Assembly: GCF_046546475.1 (NCBI RefSeq)
Contig: NZ_JBKGXS010000005.1
Location: 62,001-126,000, forward strand
Length of the DNA stretch: 64,000 nt
Reading direction: 5' to 3'
Origin: Pseudonocardia phyllosphaerae
Lineage (GTDB): Bacteria > Actinomycetota > Actinomycetes > Mycobacteriales > Pseudonocardiaceae
How positions within the stretch are numbered: position 1 is the first letter of the stretch; each line of letters begins with the position of its first letter. The notes beneath the pieces are model-generated. The model searched no databases. It was not told the DNA's origin and saw nothing but the letters and a program-made list of their open reading frames with translations. Both the position numbers and the translations under genes were made by a program. This document shows positions 49,695 to 58,221 of the stretch, piece by piece.

Positions 49695-50009
49695 ATGGCT
49701 CTCAGCTACGAGGACTACGCGGCGAAGCGTCCGGCCGGCCCCGCCCAGCGGGCGCGGATCGAGCAGCACAAGCACCGTTTGCTCACCGAGGTACGCGCCT
49801 TCCGCCTGCGCGAACTCCGCGAGCAGGCGGGGCTGACGCAATCCCAGCTGGCCGAGCGCATCGGCGTGGGGCAGCGCCAGGTGTCCAAGATCGAACGCGG
49901 CGATCTCGACAGCGCGAGAGTCGGGACGATCCGCAGCTACCTCGAGGCCGTCGGTGGGGACCTCGCCATCGAGTACGTCGTCGGCGACCAGCGCATCCAG
50001 GTCGCGTGA
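49695..50009 (+). CDS. higA: HigA-type antitoxin with XRE helix-turn-helix
   Basis: A 104-residue protein. Helix-turn-helix at about residues 36-90 (LREQAGLTQSQLAERIGVGQRQVSKIERGD). N-terminal residues probably contact the toxin. The ATG at 49695 has GGGAG eight bases upstream; a GTG at 49686 overlapping the toxin stop would add three residues. It is expected to neutralise the toxin and repress the operon at 49311-49326. Confidence 0.9.
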   Translation: MALSYEDYAAKRPAGPAQRARIEQHKHRLLTEVRAFRLRELREQAGLTQSQLAERIGVGQRQVSKIERGDLDSARVGTIRSYLEAVGGDLAIEYVVGDQRIQVA

Positions 50010-50068
50010 CCGTCGAGCATTTCCTCTGTCACACCTGAACAGCTCGTCAGATGATCTAGCATGCGCCG

Positions 50069-50722
50069 GTGCCCGACACCCGCCCGATGGTCCTCATGGT
50101 CCGCCCCACCCCGGCCGGCGTCGACGACCGCGCACTGCGCCGGCTCACCGCCGCCGTCGCCGCGCACCGGCCCGGGCCGGTGCTCGCCGCCCACCTCGAC
50201 CAGGGCGAACCGTCGCTGCACCAGGTGCTCGACGACCTCGTCGCGGCCGGGCACGACGGCGTGCTGGTCGTGCCGGTGGCGCTGCCCGCCGACCGCTACC
50301 TGACGACCTGGACCGAGCGGACGATCGCGAACTGGCGCGAGACCCGCGACGCCGCGCTGGAGATCCGGCTGGGCGCCGGGCCGTCGTCGTCGGAGGGGTT
50401 CGCGGCCGCGCTGGCCCGCCTCGGCGACGACGACGGCAAACCGGTCACCGCGTCCCCGGCCGCGTTCCGCAGCCCCGCCTGGTCGGTGCTCGAGGTCCCC
50501 GACCGGCACCTGTTCGTCTGCCGCGGCCCGCGCTGCACCGCCCATGGAGCCGGCGCGACCGCCCGCGAGCTCGCCGCGCGGGCCCGGGGCACCGGCACGC
50601 AGGTCAGCCCGGTCGGCTGCCTCGGGCCGTGCAACCTGGGCCCGCTCGTCGTCGAACACCCGGGTGGGATCTGGCACGACCGCGTCGACGCCGGCGCGGC
50701 GGCTGCTATGCACATCGGATGA
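50069..50722 (+). CDS. CbiX-like domain fused to a thioredoxin-like [2Fe-2S] ferredoxin domain
   Basis: A 217-residue protein. The N-terminal 125 residues resemble a chelatase-type (CbiX/SirB) domain (VVPVALPADRYLTTW). The C-terminal part has four cysteines, CRGPRC and GCLGPCNLGPL, in the pattern of thioredoxin-like [2Fe-2S] ferredoxins. The GTG at 50069 lies six bases after TAGCAT (50057-50062), so it may be leaderless. It is coupled to the MATE gene by an ATGA overlap. A role in metal or tetrapyrrole metabolism is inferred from the domains only. Confidence 0.75.
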   Translation: MPDTRPMVLMVRPTPAGVDDRALRRLTAAVAAHRPGPVLAAHLDQGEPSLHQVLDDLVAAGHDGVLVVPVALPADRYLTTWTERTIANWRETRDAALEIRLGAGPSSSEGFAAALARLGDDDGKPVTASPAAFRSPAWSVLEVPDRHLFVCRGPRCTAHGAGATARELAARARGTGTQVSPVGCLGPCNLGPLVVEHPGGIWHDRVDAGAAAAMHIG

Positions 50723-52143
50723 CCCACCCCCGCCGCGACGGCGTCCGCCCGCTGGTCGCCATCGGCTCCCGGCTGGCCGGCGTGCAGCTCGCGCAGGTCG
50801 CACTGGTCACCACCGACCTGGTGATGATGGCCGACCTCGGCGTCGACGCCGTCGCGGGCGGGGGACTGGCGGCACTGCTCTACAACCAGATCCGCACGAT
50901 GGGCGTCGGGCTGGTGACCCCGGTCGGCAACCTGGTCGCCGGCACGGTGGGCCGCCACGAGCGCGGCCACGCACCCTCCACCAGCACCCGTGACAACGGC
51001 CCACCCGCCGCAGGTGACAACAGCCCACCCACCGCCCGGGACGACGAGGTGCGCGCGCTGGTCCGCGCGTCGTTCGCCGTCGCCACGCTCACCGGGCTGC
51101 TCGCCGCCGCGGTGCTCGTCGGGCTCGGGTTCGTGCTGCCGCTGTTCGGGCAGGCCCCGGCGGTCGTCGCGACGGCGCTGCCGATGATGGCCGCGCTCGC
51201 CCCCGGGCTGGTCCCGATGCTGTGGCTGCAGGTGCTGCGCCAGTACGCCGTCGGGATGCACCGCGCCGGGTCGCTGCTCGGCGTCACGATCGCCTCCATC
51301 GGCGTGAACCTGGCGCTCGACGGCGGCTTCGTGCACGGCTGGTTCGGGATGCCGCTGCTCGGCGTCACCGGCATCGGCCTGGCGACGACGCTGGTGCAGC
51401 TGCTCAGCTTCCTGGCCTACCTCGCGCTCGTGCGCCGCGACCCGCAGCTGACCCCGGCGCTGTCGCTGCAGGGCTGGCGGGCCGACCCGCGGCGGATCGG
51501 CGAGATCGTCCGGCTCGGCGCCCCGATCAGCCTCACCTTCGCCTCCGAGGCCGGGATCACCTCGGTCGCGACGGTCGTCATGGGGATCTTCGGGCCGGTC
51601 GCGCTGGCCGCGCACAACGTCGTCAACAACATCGCCTACATCGCCTACCAGGTCACGATCGGGCTCTCCCAGGGCGCGTCGATCCTGGTCAGCCGGGCGG
51701 TCGGGCGCGGCGACACCGACGAGCCACGGCGGATCGCGGCCCGGGCGTTCGCGCTGTCCGGGGCACTGCAGGTGGTGCTCGCGGTGCTCTACCTGGCCGC
51801 TCCGGCCGCGGTGCTCGGGCTGTTCCTCGGGCCCCAGGACCCGGCCGTCCACGCGATCGCGACGACGCTGCTGGTGCTGGCGATCGTGCAGCAGGCAACC
51901 AAGGGCGGGCAGAACATCGCCGTCGGCCTGATGCGCGGCCTCGGTGACACCAAGATCGGGTTCCGCGCCAGCCTGATCGGCTACTGGGGCGTCGGTGTCC
52001 CGGCGATGCTGCTGTGCGCGTTCGTGTTCGGCGGGGGTGCGCCGGGCGTGTGGGTCGGGCTGTGCCTCGGGTTCGGCGCCACCGGTGCACTGGTGCTGCG
52101 CCGGTTCCTGCGCGACGAACGACGCCGGGTCGGGGCACACTGA
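50719..52143 (+). CDS. MATE-family multidrug/toxin exporter
   Basis: A 474-residue membrane protein with 12 hydrophobic segments and the two-lobed MATE pattern (VTTDLVMMADLGVDAVAG in lobe 1; TFASEAGITSVATVVMGIFGPVALAAH in lobe 2). A polar insert of about 35 residues lies between segments 2 and 3. It overlaps the ferredoxin-fusion gene (ATGA). Substrate unknown. Confidence 0.93.
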   Translation: MTHPRRDGVRPLVAIGSRLAGVQLAQVALVTTDLVMMADLGVDAVAGGGLAALLYNQIRTMGVGLVTPVGNLVAGTVGRHERGHAPSTSTRDNGPPAAGDNSPPTARDDEVRALVRASFAVATLTGLLAAAVLVGLGFVLPLFGQAPAVVATALPMMAALAPGLVPMLWLQVLRQYAVGMHRAGSLLGVTIASIGVNLALDGGFVHGWFGMPLLGVTGIGLATTLVQLLSFLAYLALVRRDPQLTPALSLQGWRADPRRIGEIVRLGAPISLTFASEAGITSVATVVMGIFGPVALAAHNVVNNIAYIAYQVTIGLSQGASILVSRAVGRGDTDEPRRIAARAFALSGALQVVLAVLYLAAPAAVLGLFLGPQDPAVHAIATTLLVLAIVQQATKGGQNIAVGLMRGLGDTKIGFRASLIGYWGVGVPAMLLCAFVFGGGAPGVWVGLCLGFGATGALVLRRFLRDERRRVGAH

Positions 52144-52182
52144 CCGCGTCGGCGGGGGCCGGTCGGACGAGCGGGGGAGACG

Positions 52183-52776
52183 ATGACCGAGGTACTGCTG
52201 TTCCACCACGTCCTCGGGCGCACGCCCGGGGTGCTCGCACTCGCCGAGCGGTTCCGCGCCGCCGGGCACGTCGTGCACGTCCCCGACCTCTACGACGGCC
52301 ACGTCTTCGCCACCATCGACGAGGGCTTCGCCTACGCGCAGAGCCGCCCGGACCTGGACGAGCGCGCCGACGCCGTCGCCGCGGAGCTGCCGGAGAACCT
52401 GGTCTACGCGGGGATCTCCTACGGCGCCATGCACGCCCAGCGGCTCGCGCAGACCCGCCCCGGCGCCGCCGGCGCGCTGCTGCTGGAGGGCTGCGTGCCG
52501 CTGACCGGGCCGTGGGCGTTCGGGCCGTGGCCGGACGGCGTCCCGGTGCAGATCCACGGCATGGCCGACGATCCGTACTTCTCCGGCGAGGGCGACCTCG
52601 ACGCCGCCCGCGAGATCGTCGCCCTGGTCGGCGACGGCGCCGAGCTGGTCCTGCACCCCGGCGCCGAGCACCTGTTCGCCGACGACTCCCTGCCCTCCTA
52701 CGACGCCGTCGCCGCCGGTGAGCTGGTCGGGCGCGCGCTGGGTTTCCTGGACCGGATCGGTCTGCGCGAACGCTAG
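52183..52776 (+). CDS. Dienelactone hydrolase-family protein
   Basis: A 197-residue alpha/beta hydrolase. The nucleophile elbow reads GISYGAMH (Ser instead of the Cys of classical dienelactone hydrolases), the acid lies in MADDPYF or the following turn and the His in PGAEHLF. It ends in a 4-bp convergent overlap with the amiB gene. Confidence 0.87.
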   Translation: MTEVLLFHHVLGRTPGVLALAERFRAAGHVVHVPDLYDGHVFATIDEGFAYAQSRPDLDERADAVAAELPENLVYAGISYGAMHAQRLAQTRPGAAGALLLEGCVPLTGPWAFGPWPDGVPVQIHGMADDPYFSGEGDLDAAREIVALVGDGAELVLHPGAEHLFADDSLPSYDAVAAGELVGRALGFLDRIGLRER

Positions 52777-53843
52777 GCCGGCACCACGTCCACCCCGTCC
52801 GTCCCCGGACCGGCGACCAGCCGCAGATGCAGCGGGCCCTCCCCGGCGCGCCGGTGCTCCACCAGCGCCCGGGCCACCGGCAGCAGCACCTGCTCCCGCA
52901 CCACCCGGGCCAGCGCGCGGGCGCCGTAGACCGGGTCGAACCCGGCGCGGGCCAGCGCGTCGACGGCGTCCGGCCCGGCGTCGAGGGTGACCTCGCGGCG
53001 CCCGAAGCGGGCGCGGGCGTCGTCGAGACGCAGCTCCACGATGTTCCGCGCCGTGTCCGGGGAGATCCCGCGGAACCGGACGACGTCGTCGAGCCGGTTG
53101 AGGAACTCCGGCGCCAGGTGCGTGCGCAGTGCCCGGTCGACGGTGTGCTGCTCGTGCCGGTCCAGCAGGTCGGCGACCCGCGGCACGCTCTCCCCGGCCC
53201 GCTCGACCGGGCGCCACCACCGCGCCGCGCGGCGCCGCGCCAGCCCGGCCGACCCGAGGTTCGAGGTCAGGAACACGAAGCTGTTGCGGAACGTGAGCTT
53301 CTGCTCGCCGTTGGCGAGGGTGAGCCCGCCGTGGTCGAGCACCCCCAGCAGGGCCCGCAGCACCACCGGGTGCGCCTTCTCGACCTCGTCGAACAGCACG
53401 ATCCCCGGTGTCATCGGGTCGCCCTCGACGGTGGCCTTGTCGAACAGGCTGGAGCCCTCCTTGCTGCCGGCGTAGCCGGGCGGCGCCCCGGCCAGCGACG
53501 CCGCGTAGTGCTCCTGGGACAGCCGCCCCATGTCGATCCGGCAGAGGTCGTCGGGCCCGGAGCGCAGCTCGGCGGCCAGCCGGCGCACGATCTCGGTCTT
53601 CCCGACGCCGGTCGGCCCGACCAGCAGCATGCTCGCCAGCGGGCGTTCCCGGTCGCCGAACCCGGCCTGGGCGATGGTCAGCGCCCGCTCCAGCGCGTCG
53701 ACGGCGTCGGGCTGACCCAGGACGGCGCGCCGGACCCCGTCGATCACCGCGGCGGCGTCGAAGGTCCCGGTGCGGTTCGGCGCCCGGTGGTTGTCGCCGT
53801 GCTGCGGATTCTGCTGGTGGAAGCGGTCGGTGAGGTAGGGCAT
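52773..53843 (-). CDS. amiB: AAA+ ATPase of the amidase operon (AmiB-like, Clp family)
   Basis: A 356-residue single-module AAA+ protein related to the second ATPase domain of ClpB/ClpC. Walker A LVGPTGVGKTE near residue 78, Walker B IVLFDEVEKAHP near 145, sensor 1 FLTSNLG, Arg finger EFLNRLDDVV and sensor 2 YGARALARV. P. aeruginosa AmiB, encoded directly after the amidase, has the same size and type; this gene follows the amidase by 7 bp. It probably assists assembly or remodelling of the amidase. The ATG at 53843 was chosen because upstream codons overlap the amidase gene. Confidence 0.88.
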   Translation of the reverse strand: MPYLTDRFHQQNPQHGDNHRAPNRTGTFDAAAVIDGVRRAVLGQPDAVDALERALTIAQAGFGDRERPLASMLLVGPTGVGKTEIVRRLAAELRSGPDDLCRIDMGRLSQEHYAASLAGAPPGYAGSKEGSSLFDKATVEGDPMTPGIVLFDEVEKAHPVVLRALLGVLDHGGLTLANGEQKLTFRNSFVFLTSNLGSAGLARRRAARWWRPVERAGESVPRVADLLDRHEQHTVDRALRTHLAPEFLNRLDDVVRFRGISPDTARNIVELRLDDARARFGRREVTLDAGPDAVDALARAGFDPVYGARALARVVREQVLLPVARALVEHRRAGEGPLHLRLVAGPGTDGVDVVPA

Positions 53844-53850
53844 CGACCGC

Positions 53851-54888
53851 TCAGGCCTCCCGCTCCTTCTCGTGGGGCAGGTCGCCGACCGGGGCACTGG
53901 CGACGCCGATCGTGCTGCGGGTGATCGACTCGACGGCCTCCTGCGCCTTCTGCGCGTCGGTGACCCAGAGCTTGTAGAAGTCGAACGGGCACTCGGCGAC
54001 GCCCTTGTCCCCGTCGCCCGCGGCGTGCACACCGGTGTAGCCGCGGTGCAGCAGCTTGAACAGGTGGTTCTGCGACTGGTCGTGGGAGCGGGCGTCGCGG
54101 ATCGCGCCGAGGGAGAGCTGTGCGTACTGCACGCCGTAGTCCTCCTCGCCGCATTCGCCCAGCGTGCGGCCGTCGAACCCGACGATCGCGGAGTGCCCGA
54201 AGTAGGAGTAGACGCCGTCCCAGCCGGTGGCGTTGGCGACCGCGACGTAGCAGTTGTTCGCCCATGCCATCGCCTTGGCCATCATGACCTGCTGGTCCTT
54301 GGCCGGGTACATGTAGCCCTGTGGCCGCACGATCAGCTCGGCGCCCTTCATCGCGCAGTCGCGCCAGATCTCGGGGTAGTTGCCGTCGTCGCAGATGATC
54401 AGCGAGATCTTCATGCCCTTCGGGCCCTCGGTGACGTAGGTGGAGTCACCCGGGTACCAGCCCTCGATCGGGTTCCAGGGCAGGATCTTGCGGTAGCGCT
54501 GCACGATCTCGCCCTGGTCGTCGATCAGCACCAGCGTGTTGTACGGCGGCTTGTCCGGGTGGTCCTCGTGCTGCTCACCGGTGATGGAGAAGACGCCCCA
54601 CACCCCGGTGCTCCGGCACGCCTCGGAGAAGATCTCGGTGACCGGGCCGGGGATCGTCGCGGCCGTCGCGAACATCTCCTGCTGGTCGTACATGATCCCC
54701 ATGGTCGAGTACTCGGGGAACACGACCAGGTCGAGCCCGGGCAGGCCCTGCTTGAGCCCGGAGACCATCTCGGCGATGTTCCGGGCGTTGTCCAGGACCT
54801 CCTCGGTGGTGTGCAGCCGCGGCATCTTGTAGTTGACGACCGCGACGCCGACGGTGTCCGGGCTGGCCGAGATGTCTCCGTGCCGCAT
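53851..54888 (-). CDS. amiE: Aliphatic amidase
   Basis: A 345-residue nitrilase-superfamily enzyme hydrolysing short aliphatic amides to acid and ammonia. It begins MRHGDIS as in known AmiE proteins, and the catalytic triad falls exactly at the known positions: Glu59 in VFPEYST, Lys134 in RYRKILPW and Cys166 in IICDDGNYPE. GAGGAGGCAGC precedes the ATG. amiB follows; a divergent amiC-like gene lies 130 bp upstream. Confidence 0.97.
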   Translation of the reverse strand: MRHGDISASPDTVGVAVVNYKMPRLHTTEEVLDNARNIAEMVSGLKQGLPGLDLVVFPEYSTMGIMYDQQEMFATAATIPGPVTEIFSEACRSTGVWGVFSITGEQHEDHPDKPPYNTLVLIDDQGEIVQRYRKILPWNPIEGWYPGDSTYVTEGPKGMKISLIICDDGNYPEIWRDCAMKGAELIVRPQGYMYPAKDQQVMMAKAMAWANNCYVAVANATGWDGVYSYFGHSAIVGFDGRTLGECGEEDYGVQYAQLSLGAIRDARSHDQSQNHLFKLLHRGYTGVHAAGDGDKGVAECPFDFYKLWVTDAQKAQEAVESITRSTIGVASAPVGDLPHEKEREA

Positions 54889-54920
54889 GGTGCTGCCTCC
54901 TCGGGCTTGCTCCGTCAAAG

Positions 54921-54934
54921 CTTCCATCGGAAAC
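54921..54934. promoter_or_regulatory. Shared motif upstream of amiE, candidate MarR site
   Basis: On the minus strand the bases read GTTTCCGATGGAAG, matching GTTTCCNNTGNAAR also seen upstream of the marR gene (56723-56736). It lies 33 bp before the amiE start in the divergent amiE/amiC spacer. Confidence 0.4.
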
Positions 54935-55018
54935 TATTCAGCACCGAAGCAGGGTGTCAACGGGGACGGATCAGCGCGGAAACCCGCACGCAACGCGGGC
55001 GGACGAGACTCGGGTGCG

Positions 55019-56155
55019 ATGGACGGGAACGGGTACAGGGCCGGCGGCTACCGAGTCGCCGAGAGAGCCGCCGACGGGGCCGACGACGTGCTGACGGTCG
55101 CCTTCGTCGTTCCCGGGCAGGGGCCGTCGGGGATCTACGGCCCGTCCTGCCGGGCCAGCGGCGAGCTGTCCGCGGCCGAGATCAACGAGGCCGGTGGGAT
55201 CCTGTCCCGGCGGGTCGAGCTGCACGCCGTCGACGGCGGCCGCAGCCCCGGCGCCGTCGCCGACGAGGTCGAGCGGCTCACCGCCACCGGCCGCGCCGAC
55301 GCCGTCGTCGGCTGGCACACCTCCGCGGTGCGGCGCAGCGTCGCCGACCGGCTGCGCGGCAGCGTGCCCTACGTCTACACCGCGGTCTACGAGGGCGGCG
55401 AGCGCGCGCCCGGGGTGTACCTGACCGGTGAGACCCCCGGCGCGCAGCTGCGTCCGGCGCTGCACTGGATGCGCACCGAGGCCGGTGTCCGGAGCTGGAC
55501 GGTCGTCGGCAGCGACTACATCTGGCCGCGTGCCTCGGCCCGCGCCGCCGCCCACTACGCCGACGAGCTGGGCCTGCACGTCGACCGGGAGATCTTCGTG
55601 CCGCTCGGCACCCGCGACTTCTCCGACGTGGTGGCCGGCCTGCGCGACGGCGCCGCGAGCGGCGTGCCCGGCGGTGTGCTGATGTTCCTGCTCGGCTCCG
55701 ACGCGGTCGCGTTCAACCGGGAGTTCGCCCGCGCCGGGCTCGCCGAGCGGATGGTGCGGCTCAGCCCGCTGATGGACGAGAACATGCTCATGGGCTCCGC
55801 GCCGGAGGACAACGTCGGCGTGCACTCCGTCGCCGGGTACTTCGAGACGCTCGGTTCGCCGTGCGGCCTGGACTTCGAGCGCCGCTACGTCGACCGGCTC
55901 GGCGCCGGGGCGCCCGCGCTGACCTCACCGGGGGAGTCGTGCTTCGAGGGGCTGACCCTGCTGGCACGCCTGGCCGAGACGGCCGGGTCGCTGGACCCGG
56001 AGGTGGTCGCGGCGGCGTCCGGGCAGGTGCCCGGCTACCAGAGCCCGCGCGGTGCGGTCCGGCTGCACGACCGGCACCTGGTGCAGCAGATCTACCTGGC
56101 CCGGGCCGGTGGCCTGCAGTTCGACGTGCTGACCGATCTCGACGTGCAGGTGTGA
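55019..56155 (+). CDS. amiC: AmiC-like amide-binding protein
   Basis: A 378-residue periplasmic-binding-protein fold close in length to P. aeruginosa AmiC (385). It lacks a signal peptide and so is cytosolic, as AmiC is. Recognisable segments: VAFVVPGQGPSGIYG, the hinge region AVYEGGERAPGVYLTGE and WTVVGSDYIWPR (AmiC/urea-binding group). In Pseudomonas AmiC controls the antiterminator AmiR by amide binding; no amiR gene is found here, so its output is unknown. It is divergent from amiE. Confidence 0.85.
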   Translation: MDGNGYRAGGYRVAERAADGADDVLTVAFVVPGQGPSGIYGPSCRASGELSAAEINEAGGILSRRVELHAVDGGRSPGAVADEVERLTATGRADAVVGWHTSAVRRSVADRLRGSVPYVYTAVYEGGERAPGVYLTGETPGAQLRPALHWMRTEAGVRSWTVVGSDYIWPRASARAAAHYADELGLHVDREIFVPLGTRDFSDVVAGLRDGAASGVPGGVLMFLLGSDAVAFNREFARAGLAERMVRLSPLMDENMLMGSAPEDNVGVHSVAGYFETLGSPCGLDFERRYVDRLGAGAPALTSPGESCFEGLTLLARLAETAGSLDPEVVAAASGQVPGYQSPRGAVRLHDRHLVQQIYLARAGGLQFDVLTDLDVQV

Positions 56156-56190
56156 GCGGGCCCCGGTCAGGGCTCCGGTCGGGACGCAGC

Positions 56191-56673
56191 TCAGGAGCCG
56201 AGGCGGGCCAGCAGCTCGAGCAGGGCCGGGGCGTCGTCGTCGAGGTCGGCGAGGACCTCGCGCTCGACCTCGTCGACCCGCCACTGCAGCGCCGCCAGGG
56301 TCTCCTGCCCGGCGTCGGAGATCCGGACGACGACGCGGCGCCGGTCCCGCTCGTCGACGGCGCGGTAGACCAGAGCGGCGTCGGTGAGCCGGTCGACGAT
56401 CTTGGTCATCGTCGGGCCGGGAACGAGCAGCCGCTCCGCGAGCTCGGACATCGTGCGGCCGTGGCCGTCGGAGAGCAGGTCCAGGGTGCGCCAGCGGTCG
56501 GGGGTGAGGTCGTGGCGGACGAGCACGGCGTCGAGCCGGCGCGAGGTGTACCGCTCGGCCCGGCTGAGCAGCGCCGACAGCGACCGGAGCGAGGTCTCGG
56601 TGTCGGTCCCGCCGCCGGTCCGGGTGCCGGGGGTGTCCGGGGTGCCGGTCTCCACATCGGAGCCCGTGGTCAT
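56191..56673 (-). CDS. MarR-family transcriptional regulator
   Basis: A 160-residue protein. Helix-turn-helix MSELAERLLVPGPTMTKIVDRL and wing VDERDRRRVVVRISDAG. AGGAGGCGGC precedes the ATG at 56673. It is convergent with amiC. A motif in its promoter also occurs at amiE, so it may be the local regulator of the amide genes. Confidence 0.92.
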   Translation of the reverse strand: MTTGSDVETGTPDTPGTRTGGGTDTETSLRSLSALLSRAERYTSRRLDAVLVRHDLTPDRWRTLDLLSDGHGRTMSELAERLLVPGPTMTKIVDRLTDAALVYRAVDERDRRRVVVRISDAGQETLAALQWRVDEVEREVLADLDDDAPALLELLARLGS

Positions 56674-56722
56674 GCCGCCTCCTGCTGGTCGGTCCGGTGC
56701 GCGGAGATCACCCGGACCGGTT

Positions 56723-56737
56723 GTTTCCACTGTAAAG
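56723..56737. promoter_or_regulatory. Shared motif upstream of the marR gene
   Basis: GTTTCCACTGTAAAG lies 50 bp before the MarR start and matches GTTTCCNNTGNAAR at amiE. Autoregulation is inferred. Between this site and the small ORF at 56954 I see no further gene. Confidence 0.4.
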
Positions 56738-56953
56738 GATCGCCGCGGCGGGGCCGCCGGTCCTGTGGCGGGTCGCACCCGGTGCGGCGCGGTGCCCGGC
56801 CGGGCACGCAACCGGTGCCGCGGCACACCGGCCGGTCCGGCCCCCGGACCTCGCCGGGGTTGTCCTGTGGCGCAGACGCTGCCTAGGGTCCTGACGCCGG
56901 ATGTGACGCGCGTAGACACCGTGGGTGGACGACTGGTGACCGAGAGGAGCCGT

Positions 56954-57109
56954 GTGCGACCGATGACCCTGCCGGCCTCGACTCCGCCGGCCCTGCCGGT
57001 GCCGGTGGCCCCGTTGGTCCGGGCCACTCAGCCGATCCGGGCGACACCGCCGGTCCTGATGACACCGCCGGAGCGACCGCCGGGCGCCACGGCGGGGGAG
57101 CGGCGGTGA
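56954..57109 (+). CDS. Possible small proline-rich leader peptide upstream of lacI
   Basis: A 51-residue ORF starts at a GTG with AGGAG five bases upstream and ends in a TGA overlapping the lacI start (GTGA). It is Pro/Ala/Thr-rich with no recognisable domain. The good ribosome site and the coupling overlap support translation, but composition is not very gene-like. Confidence 0.4.
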   Translation: MRPMTLPASTPPALPVPVAPLVRATQPIRATPPVLMTPPERPPGATAGERR

Positions 57110-58200
57110 GCGCGGAGCGGGCCGGGCGTCGGGTGACCCGCGCCGACGTCGCCCGCGTCGCCGGGACGTCGACGGCCGTCGTGAGCTACGTGGTCAACAA
57201 CGGACCGCGGCCGGTCGCGCCGGCCACCCGGGAACGTGTCCTGGCCGCGATCGAGCAGGTCGGCTACGTCCCGGACACGATCGCGAAGGCGCTGGCGTCG
57301 GGGGCCACCGGCACCTACGGGCTGATCGTGCCCGACATCGCCAACCCGTTCTTCGCCGCGCTCGCGCACGCCGTCGACGAGGCGACCTCGGCGGTCGGGA
57401 AGGTCGTGCTGCTCGGCGACTCGGCGGAGAGCAAGCAGCGTGAGTCCGAGCTGATCGACACCTTCATGCGGCGGCGGATCGACGGGCTGCTGTTCGTCGG
57501 CGTCGACAACAGCCCGGCCCTGGGCACGCTGACCGGCAACGGGGTGCCCGTCGTGATCCTCGACCGCGACGCCCGCACCGCCGACCGCGACGACCCGGCC
57601 GCCCCGGTGTCCGCCGCGGTCTCGATGTCGGTGTCGATCGACAACGTGGGCGCGGCCCGCGTGGTCACCGAGCACCTGCTCGGCCACGGCTACACCCGCG
57701 TCGGGATCACCGCCGGCCCGGCCGGTCTCGACCCCGCCCGCGACCGCCTCGCCGGCTGGCACGACGCGCTGACCGCGGCCGGTCTCGACCCCGACCCGCG
57801 GTGGGTCGTCGAGGCGCCGTTCAGCCGCCGCGGCGGGCTGGACGCGGGCAGGGCCCTGTTCGCCCGGGCCGGCGCCGACCGGCCGGAGGCGGTGTTCGCC
57901 TCCAACGAGCAGCAGGCCATCGGGCTGCTGGTGGCCGCGGACGAGGCCGGGCTGCGGGTCCCCGCCGACGTCGCGGTCATCTCCTTCGACGGCACCGAGG
58001 CCTCCGAGTACTGCGTGCCGCGGCTGTCCGGGGTGGTGCAGCCGCTGGGGGCGATGGCCCGCACGGCCGTCGAGCTGCTCGGCCGGGCAGCCGGCGCCGC
58101 GGAGCCCGTGCCCGCGGCGCACGTGCTGAGCGACTACGAGCTGCGCATCCGGCCGTCCTGCGGCCCGCACGACGGAGCCGTGGCCCAGCCGTTCCCGTAG
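57106..58200 (+). CDS. LacI-family transcriptional regulator
   Basis: A 364-residue repressor-type protein. The N-terminal helix-turn-helix is VTRADVARVAGTSTAVVSYVVNN and the hinge helix GYVPDTIAKALASG. The sugar-binding-protein-like effector domain shows LIVPDIANPFFAAL, FIDGLLFVG-type strand and VISFDGTE. The target genes and ligand are unknown; no transporter is adjacent. Confidence 0.93.
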   Translation: MSAERAGRRVTRADVARVAGTSTAVVSYVVNNGPRPVAPATRERVLAAIEQVGYVPDTIAKALASGATGTYGLIVPDIANPFFAALAHAVDEATSAVGKVVLLGDSAESKQRESELIDTFMRRRIDGLLFVGVDNSPALGTLTGNGVPVVILDRDARTADRDDPAAPVSAAVSMSVSIDNVGAARVVTEHLLGHGYTRVGITAGPAGLDPARDRLAGWHDALTAAGLDPDPRWVVEAPFSRRGGLDAGRALFARAGADRPEAVFASNEQQAIGLLVAADEAGLRVPADVAVISFDGTEASEYCVPRLSGVVQPLGAMARTAVELLGRAAGAAEPVPAAHVLSDYELRIRPSCGPHDGAVAQPFP

Positions 58201-58221
58201 CCGGTCCGAGAACGTCGCGGT

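Noticed and set aside
50296..53220. Long minus-strand open frame spanning the MATE and hydrolase genes
   Set aside because: It covers several well-supported genes on the other strand and shows no family signature.
56860..56865. Fifth regulon operator upstream of lacI
   Set aside because: Only a lone TTGTCC half-site is present; no GGACAA lies 15 bases upstream.
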